From NCBI GenBank assembly GCA_013289045.1, contig JABDAU010000037.1, positions 1 to 36,426 of the forward strand: a DNA stretch of 36,426 nucleotides, in the 5' to 3' direction. The translations under genes and the position numbers were made by a program. This stretch comes from Bacteroidota bacterium (GTDB lineage Bacteria; Bacteroidota; Bacteroidia; Sphingobacteriales; Sphingobacteriaceae). The notes beneath the pieces were generated by a model that saw only the letters and a list, made by a program, of their open reading frames with translations, was not told the origin of the DNA and ran no database searches. Of the stretch, positions 31,612 to 36,426 are shown piece after piece; within the stretch, counting starts at the first letter, position 1; each line of letters begins with the position of its first letter.

Positions 31612-33069
31612 ATGAAAAAATTGATAATAGCTTTTTTTGCATTTGCATTACCTTACATGGCATTTGCGCAAACGGAAGGAATAATTATAAATACTAATTA
31701 TAAAAGCGTGCGCGGAATAGGCTCTTCTGTAAAGTTCAACGATCATTTAAGCGCTTTTGAGGTAGATACAAAGGGCGGCGCTTTTGATGTTGTGGCGGTT
31801 AACGATAACTTTCAGATAGCATGGCAAACCTCATTTGACGGTTATGGCGTATCTATAGGGCGTTTTAAGGATAAACTATTAGTATTATCCACAACGGAAT
31901 ATGGCGAATTTGTAGGTTACGGCAATACTTATAAGGCTTTTATTCTCGACCCCGCCACAGGGAATAAACTTTTAGAAAAAGTGATATATGATGATGGCAA
32001 GGACTATATTGAAATACCTCAGGTGTTTATTGCCGACAATTACTTTAAATTGGTTATACGGAAAACCAACCTCAAGCGTAAAATGCACATCGAATTGCAT
32101 CAAGATGAGGATTACAGTACAAGCCAAAAACTGCAAATACTCGACTTTAACGATAAACTTGAGCCTATTAATACTTGTGATGCCGTTATCAATGGCTATT
32201 TTATAAATGCTGCCTGCAACAAAAACGGAGATGCGTTTTTAGCATGGCTAAACGGCCCCGATATTGAGGTTTACAAATATCCAGCGGGAAAGACCGCTCC
32301 TGCCAGGCAATTGAATGCCGACGTTGCGATAAAACCTAAATATAACAGCAGTCTCAAAGACCTCATCTTGCTGAAAACTTCGCCGACCCGGCCTGATAAT
32401 TTATATTATACGTTACTTTATCGAAACGAAAATAACGATCCGGAGATGATGTTGGGTAAAATGGATTTTGAAAAAGGGACTAAAAAAGCTATTACTAACG
32501 TATTTGTGAATGATGATATAAAAGCTTTGGAAAAAGGTTTTACGCCTGTCAATCCCCAAATAAAATCTGCTGATTTAGGTAACGCTAAAGAACTTGGAAT
32601 GAAAGGGCTATTTGTAAGCGATAATACGGTTGGTGTTTCTTTACAAGGTGGTTATATGTTAGTAGGCAGTTACAATAGCAGCACTAAAGGATTTTCTGTA
32701 CTTTATAATATTTATGATGATGACCTGAATATGAAATCTCAACCAATATTACCCGGAAGTTTCAGATATCTTAATGCAGGCGTACCGGCAAACAGTAACC
32801 GCATTGAAAAAGATAAGCTATTTGTAACGAGCAATATAGGTAAAGGGATTATGGGTAATAGCAACATAGGTTTTTATGCCATACTGAATTTAGTTACAGG
32901 CCAATGGGAAAAGATGGAATTGATAGGGAATAAATCTCATACGGGATTTATGGATTCTGATTATGTAATATGGTTTGATAAAGGATTTATAGCCCCATAT
33001 CTCATGGGTGGTACCGGTGGTTTTGGGTATATAAGTTATAGATTAATGCTTCAAGGGGTTCAGTATTAA
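31612..33069 (+). CDS. secreted protein of unknown function, beta-propeller-like
   Basis: This 485-residue protein has a signal peptide (MKKLIIAFFAFALPYMAFA, cut before Gln20). The mature part is rich in short strands with repeated phrases such as FNDHLSAFEVDTKGGAFDVVAVNDNF and KDKLLVLSTTEYGEF, which suggests a propeller of WD/kelch-like blades. No family motif is recognised. The gene is more AT-rich than the carboxylase downstream, consistent with acquisition. It lies between the tRNA-Thr gene and the tRNA fragment. There is no visible promoter besides that of the tRNA. Confidence 0.55.
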   Translation: MKKLIIAFFAFALPYMAFAQTEGIIINTNYKSVRGIGSSVKFNDHLSAFEVDTKGGAFDVVAVNDNFQIAWQTSFDGYGVSIGRFKDKLLVLSTTEYGEFVGYGNTYKAFILDPATGNKLLEKVIYDDGKDYIEIPQVFIADNYFKLVIRKTNLKRKMHIELHQDEDYSTSQKLQILDFNDKLEPINTCDAVINGYFINAACNKNGDAFLAWLNGPDIEVYKYPAGKTAPARQLNADVAIKPKYNSSLKDLILLKTSPTRPDNLYYTLLYRNENNDPEMMLGKMDFEKGTKKAITNVFVNDDIKALEKGFTPVNPQIKSADLGNAKELGMKGLFVSDNTVGVSLQGGYMLVGSYNSSTKGFSVLYNIYDDDLNMKSQPILPGSFRYLNAGVPANSNRIEKDKLFVTSNIGKGIMGNSNIGFYAILNLVTGQWEKMELIGNKSHTGFMDSDYVIWFDKGFIAPYLMGGTGGFGYISYRLMLQGVQY

Positions 33070-33081
33070 AATATCACATTC

Positions 33082-33101
33082 AACGCGTAGGTCGCAGGTT
33101 C
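33082..33101 (+). repeat. 20-nt duplicate of the tRNA-Thr anticodon-to-T-loop region
   Basis: Exact direct copy of 31536-31555. Flanking bases do not match the tRNA on either side apart from chance positions. It lies 12 nt after the stop of the secreted-protein gene and 80 nt before the TTG start proposed for the next gene. Confidence 0.85.
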
Positions 33102-33181
33102 AATATATAAAGTCTGATATCATCAAAAAATTTACCGCACACACGTTAAAGCCTTATACCCAAATAATACTTGGAGGAATA

Positions 33182-34408
33182 TTGCTTTTAGTTTTGGTTA
33201 ATGTTTTTACGCCATTGCGATTAAATACCGATGGCATAAGATATTTGAATATTGTTGAGTTTATGAAAGGCAACCTTGATAAAACAAGCGATGCTGCCCA
33301 TGATTATCTGCCGCATGGTTATCCCTGGCTATTACTGTTTCTTGATAAATTATACCTGTTATGTCCGGGTGTTATAACATTCATAAATATTATTTGCGTT
33401 TTAGCAGGCAGCTATATTTTGGCCGGGATATTTGATATAAGGGACAAAATAATTTACCTAAGCTTAGTTTTAATATCATTTGTTTGCATAAAGCACTATA
33501 CGCTGGTGGTAGCCGATGAAGTGTTTACGCTGATATTCATCAGTGCAATCTACTTTTGGTCGAAATTCTTCAGCGGGGAAAGGTTATTTATTATTCAGGC
33601 GGTTATACTTTCATGCCTGGGTGTGCTCGTTCGGAGCGCCGGAGTAGCTGTTATTGCAGGCGCTGTTTTGTATGCTATTTTCCTTTACCGTCGACAACTA
33701 TTTAAGCGCAAAATTGTGCTTATAGCATTTATAACAGTATGTATAGTTTCAATCGCAATTTTTATTTTCAACATTAACTTTTTTGAAAGACATATCGATT
33801 ATGTGAAACAATTAGATATTGAGGATATTTTAACTAATCCCTTTTCTTTTTTTCAGCGTATAGGCTTTCATCTGCAGGAGTTAGGAGAGATTGCTATCAA
33901 TGCCCCGTTCAGTAAAGTATCAGGTGTTTTTGGAAATAATGTGCTATACTTCTTTGTTGCAACCGGGTTAGTAATTTTTGTAGCAGTTTTTTATATCATA
34001 TACAAGCTAAAGATTTATAATAAATTCTACTTCTGGGTATTTATTTGCTATTTGTTAATCATCCTGATATGGCCTTTTTATGATACCCGTTTTATGATAC
34101 CGGTAATCCCTTTCTTTATCTATTTTTTCCTGCAGTATTTACACACTTACAAGCTTAAATATGTAACCATTATTACCGGGGCTGCATATTTAATATTTGG
34201 ATTATCCAGCTTATGTTATTCTGATCTGCTATCGGTAAATAAAACATTCTTTGTAAAGCACTATGGTGCTGACACGGTATTGAGTGAAAATTATCGCATC
34301 CACTTTAATATGGAAATTAATAAACCCCATGGTACAACTGTAAATGATATTAATAAAGACAATGAATTGTACCTGCTTGACAAGTACGACAAAAAACCAT
34401 TTAATTAA
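33182..34408 (+). CDS. multi-spanning membrane protein, GT-C/PMT-like; 5' end possibly lost
   Basis: This 408-residue protein has about nine to ten membrane helices. Early features LRLNTDGIRYLNIVEF and DYLPHGYPWLLLFLDKLY resemble the first loop of family 39-like lipid-linked-sugar glycosyltransferases, with Asp of TDG as a possible catalytic residue. A C-terminal soluble tail of about 65 residues follows. The only start-like codon is TTG at 33182, with GGAGG 4 nt before it. The frame stays open upstream to a stop at 33044-33046, through hydrophobic protein-like sequence but without any ATG. The true start may have been removed at the tRNA-fragment junction. Confidence 0.6.
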   Translation: MLLVLVNVFTPLRLNTDGIRYLNIVEFMKGNLDKTSDAAHDYLPHGYPWLLLFLDKLYLLCPGVITFINIICVLAGSYILAGIFDIRDKIIYLSLVLISFVCIKHYTLVVADEVFTLIFISAIYFWSKFFSGERLFIIQAVILSCLGVLVRSAGVAVIAGAVLYAIFLYRRQLFKRKIVLIAFITVCIVSIAIFIFNINFFERHIDYVKQLDIEDILTNPFSFFQRIGFHLQELGEIAINAPFSKVSGVFGNNVLYFFVATGLVIFVAVFYIIYKLKIYNKFYFWVFICYLLIILIWPFYDTRFMIPVIPFFIYFFLQYLHTYKLKYVTIITGAAYLIFGLSSLCYSDLLSVNKTFFVKHYGADTVLSENYRIHFNMEINKPHGTTVNDINKDNELYLLDKYDKKPFN

Positions 34409-34525
34409 TGCCATTATCCGCTTTATAACAAGCGATCCTCTGCTGCTTCACAAAACAAACTGTTTTCCAGTTTCGCTTTTTCTGTTATTATTCCTTAAGC
34501 TTGCATCAACCGATCTCACCTGCTT

Positions 34526-36154
34526 ATGGACCTGGAATTTAATAAGAACGAAGACATCAACAAACAAAAAAGCTACGAGCTGATCACCCGCCTGAAGAAA
34601 GTTTATGCCGGCGGAGGCGAAAAGGCTGCTGCCAAACAAAAAGAAAAAGGCAAAATGCTGGCGCGTGAACGGATCTCCTACCTGCTTGATAATGACAAAC
34701 CCTGGCTGGAAATTGGCGCCCTTGTTGCCGATGGCATGTATGCTGAACATGGCGGATGCCCATCCGGAGGTGTGGTTTGCGGTATCGGGTATGTTTCGGG
34801 CAGGCAATGCGTGGTGGTTGCCAATGACGCTACGGTTAAAGCCGGCGCCTGGTTCCCGATAACAGCGAAAAAGAATTTGCGGGCACAGGAGATCTCCATC
34901 GAAAACAAATTACCTATTATTTACCTGGTTGATTCTGCCGGGGTGTACCTGCCTTTGCAGGATGAGATCTTCCCGGATAAGGAACACTTTGGGCGCATCT
35001 TCCGCAATAATGCCATCATGAGCAGCATGGGTATCATCCAGATTTCGGCTATCATGGGCTCATGCGTGGCAGGCGGCGCTTATTTGCCCATTATGAGCGA
35101 TGAGGCCATGATAGTGGAAGGTACTGGCTCAGTGTTTTTAGCGGGATCATATCTCGTAAAATCGGCAATCGGCGAGGATGTAGATAATGAATCGCTCGGC
35201 GGCGCAACTATGCACTGCGAAATATCCGGCGTTACAGATTATAAGCAACCGAATGATAAAGCGGCGCTTGACAGCATCCGCAATATCATGAGCATGACAG
35301 GGGATTACATCAAGGCGGGGTTCGACCGGATAAAACCCGCAGTGCCAACACTGGATGAAAAGGATATTTATGGCATACTGCCTGATACCCGTGATAAGCC
35401 TTATGACATGAAAGAAATCATATTGCGCCTGCTGGATAATTCGGAATTTGAGGAGTATAAGGCTGAATACGGCAAGACGATTTTGTGCGGACTTGGCCGA
35501 ATCGATGGCTGGGCGGTGGGTATTGTGGCCAACCAGCGCAAAGTGGTAAAATCAGGCAAAAAGGAAATGCAGTTGGGTGGTGTGATCTATTCCGACTCGG
35601 CAGATAAGGCTACCCGGTTTATCATGAATTGTAACCAGAAAAAGATCCCACTGGTATTCCTCCAGGACGTTACCGGGTTTATGGTAGGCAGTCGGAGTGA
35701 ACAGGGCGGCATTATAAAGGACGGTGCGAAAATGGTAAATGCGGTGGCCAATTCCGTAGTGCCTAAGTTTACCATCGTGATCGGCAACTCCTACGGAGCG
35801 GGAAATTACGCCATGTGTGGCAAAGCTTACGACCCGCGATTGATCTACGCCTGGCCATCGGCGAAAATTGCCGTGATGGGCGGCGCGCAGGCGGCAAAAA
35901 CGCTGTTACAGATACAGCAGGCCAGCCAAAAAGCTAAAGGTGAGACTGCCGATAAAGAGCAGGAAGATGAAATGTTAAAACAGATTAGCGAGCGATACGA
36001 TTCGCAAACTACCCCCTATTATGCTGCGGCAAGGTTGTGGGTTGACGGAATCATTGACCCGCTGGAAACCAGGAAAGTGATCTCGATGGGGATTGAGGCG
36101 GCAAACCATGCGCCGATTGAGAAGGCGTTTAATGTGGGGATTATACAAACATAG
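34526..36154 (+). CDS. acyl-CoA carboxylase beta subunit (carboxyltransferase), probably methylcrotonoyl-CoA type
   Basis: This 542-residue carboxyltransferase transfers CO2 from biotin to an acyl-CoA. It has the two ClpP/crotonase-like halves, with GGA/GGG-type oxyanion segments (MGSCVAGGAYLPIMSDEAMIVEGTGSVFLAG in the first half; VIGNSYGAGNYAMCGKAYDPRLIYAWPSA in the second). The phrase YLPLQDEIFPDKEHFGRIF corresponds to the LP-x-Q...FPD-x-x-HFGR segment of methylcrotonoyl-CoA carboxylase beta, favouring leucine degradation over propionyl-CoA. The biotin-bearing alpha subunit is not in the window. It begins 117 nt after the membrane protein gene and is clearly more GC-rich than it. Confidence 0.9.
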   Translation: MDLEFNKNEDINKQKSYELITRLKKVYAGGGEKAAAKQKEKGKMLARERISYLLDNDKPWLEIGALVADGMYAEHGGCPSGGVVCGIGYVSGRQCVVVANDATVKAGAWFPITAKKNLRAQEISIENKLPIIYLVDSAGVYLPLQDEIFPDKEHFGRIFRNNAIMSSMGIIQISAIMGSCVAGGAYLPIMSDEAMIVEGTGSVFLAGSYLVKSAIGEDVDNESLGGATMHCEISGVTDYKQPNDKAALDSIRNIMSMTGDYIKAGFDRIKPAVPTLDEKDIYGILPDTRDKPYDMKEIILRLLDNSEFEEYKAEYGKTILCGLGRIDGWAVGIVANQRKVVKSGKKEMQLGGVIYSDSADKATRFIMNCNQKKIPLVFLQDVTGFMVGSRSEQGGIIKDGAKMVNAVANSVVPKFTIVIGNSYGAGNYAMCGKAYDPRLIYAWPSAKIAVMGGAQAAKTLLQIQQASQKAKGETADKEQEDEMLKQISERYDSQTTPYYAAARLWVDGIIDPLETRKVISMGIEAANHAPIEKAFNVGIIQT

Positions 36155-36199
36155 AGTAGTAAATGGTAAATATCTTATGTTTAGTATAAAAGTTTAATT

Positions 36200-36426
36200 A
36201 TGGATACTCATTTAAACACTGAAATAATAACTTCTTTATTCGGGATTGCATTGCTGGTCGGTGGCATAATAAATATTAGTAAACGTATTAGAATGTTGAA
36301 GAACGGCATTAAAGTTGAAGGTGTGGTTTTGCGTATTGAGAAAAAACGTCAGGGTTTTGATGCCTTCAACTTTCTTTATTATCCAGTTGTAAAATATCTT
36401 ACTGTTGAAAAAAAGTGGATCACCCA
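36200..36426 (+). CDS. DUF3592-like membrane protein, 5' part only
   Basis: The ATG at 36200 opens 75 codons that run off the window. There is one N-terminal membrane helix (ITSLFGIALLVGGIINIS), then RMLKNGIKVEGVVLRIEKKR and LYYPVVKYLT, a pattern seen in DUF3592 proteins (GxxVEGxV followed by PVVxF). Function unknown. Confidence 0.6.
   Translation, partial: MDTHLNTEIITSLFGIALLVGGIINISKRIRMLKNGIKVEGVVLRIEKKRQGFDAFNFLYYPVVKYLTVEKKWIT

Larger units (their letters stand above)
31536..33101 (+). mobile_element. candidate tRNA-targeted insertion of one gene (no integrase)
   Basis: The 20-mer AACGCGTAGGTCGCAGGTTC occurs inside the tRNA-Thr gene (31536-31555) and as a direct copy at 33082-33101. 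The two copies bound a 1,546-bp unit that holds one secreted-protein gene. A piece of tRNA repeated downstream is the usual footprint of integration at a tRNA gene. Unlike standard att sites, the copy stops in the T-loop and does not reach the tRNA 3' end, and no recombinase is present. It may be a decayed islet. Confidence 0.5.

Noticed and set aside
31372..34525. Prophage or integrative conjugative element at tRNA-Thr
   Set aside because: No integrase, relaxase or phage structural gene is present. Only a single-gene unit can be bounded by the repeat.

Overview
The window looks like chromosomal DNA of a Bacteroidota bacterium, most likely Sphingobacteriaceae (Mucilaginibacter/Pedobacter-like). 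The evidence is a GldC homologue, large hybrid histidine kinases of the Bacteroidota type, and promoter-like sites matching the phylum consensus (TTG/TTTG, about 20 nt, TAnnTTTG). No phage, IS element, integrase or CRISPR array was seen. Genus assignment is an inference from gene style.

Layout. 1-1.6 kb: an outer-membrane porin-like protein and a Tat-exported Rieske lipoprotein (partial). 1.7-3 kb: ccmB and, divergently, an O6-alkylguanine-DNA methyltransferase. 3-9.8 kb: a four-gene signalling operon on the minus strand (CHASE3-GAF hybrid kinase, CheR, CheB, REC-PAS hybrid kinase). 9.9-12.3 kb: DEAD-box helicase, two small membrane proteins and gldC. 12.5-16.1 kb: secreted glycoside hydrolase-like protein, dihydroorotase, and a YceI protein behind a perfect 20-bp palindrome. 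16.1-22.7 kb: a five-PAS protein with a phospho-acceptor helix but no ATPase domain, a threonylcarbamoyl-AMP synthase, a TPR protein fused to a degenerate site-2-protease-like domain, and another hybrid kinase. 22.8-26.7 kb: trpD-F-B-A. 26.75-30.6 kb: inward-rectifier K+ channel, SDR, a RelE/ParE-type toxin-antitoxin pair, a family 2 glycosyltransferase and recR. 30.8-36.4 kb: LOG-family protein, tRNA-Thr(CGU), an AT-rich stretch with a secreted protein and a GT-C-like membrane protein, an acyl-CoA carboxylase beta subunit, and the start of a DUF3592-like protein.

Most notable is a complete ribosome-mediated attenuator in front of trpD. It has a promoter, a 14-codon leader peptide with tandem Trp codons (MKMTALNNNWWLNG), competing RNA segments and an intrinsic terminator. 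The gene is too short for ordinary gene callers. Second, a 20-nt piece of the tRNA-Thr gene is repeated 1,546 bp downstream, bounding a one-gene unit. Both A.C mispairs in the tRNA arise from bases inside that repeated piece, and the gene just past the second copy seems to have lost its start. Third, at least seven intergenic gaps carry imperfectly iterated 7-10 nt words in both orientations, several of them ending right at a start codon. Fourth, all four convergent gene pairs meet with between 14 nt of overlap and 1 nt of spacing.

Regulation visible in the sequence is mainly two-component signalling and RNA or operator sites. No DNA-binding transcription factor is encoded here.
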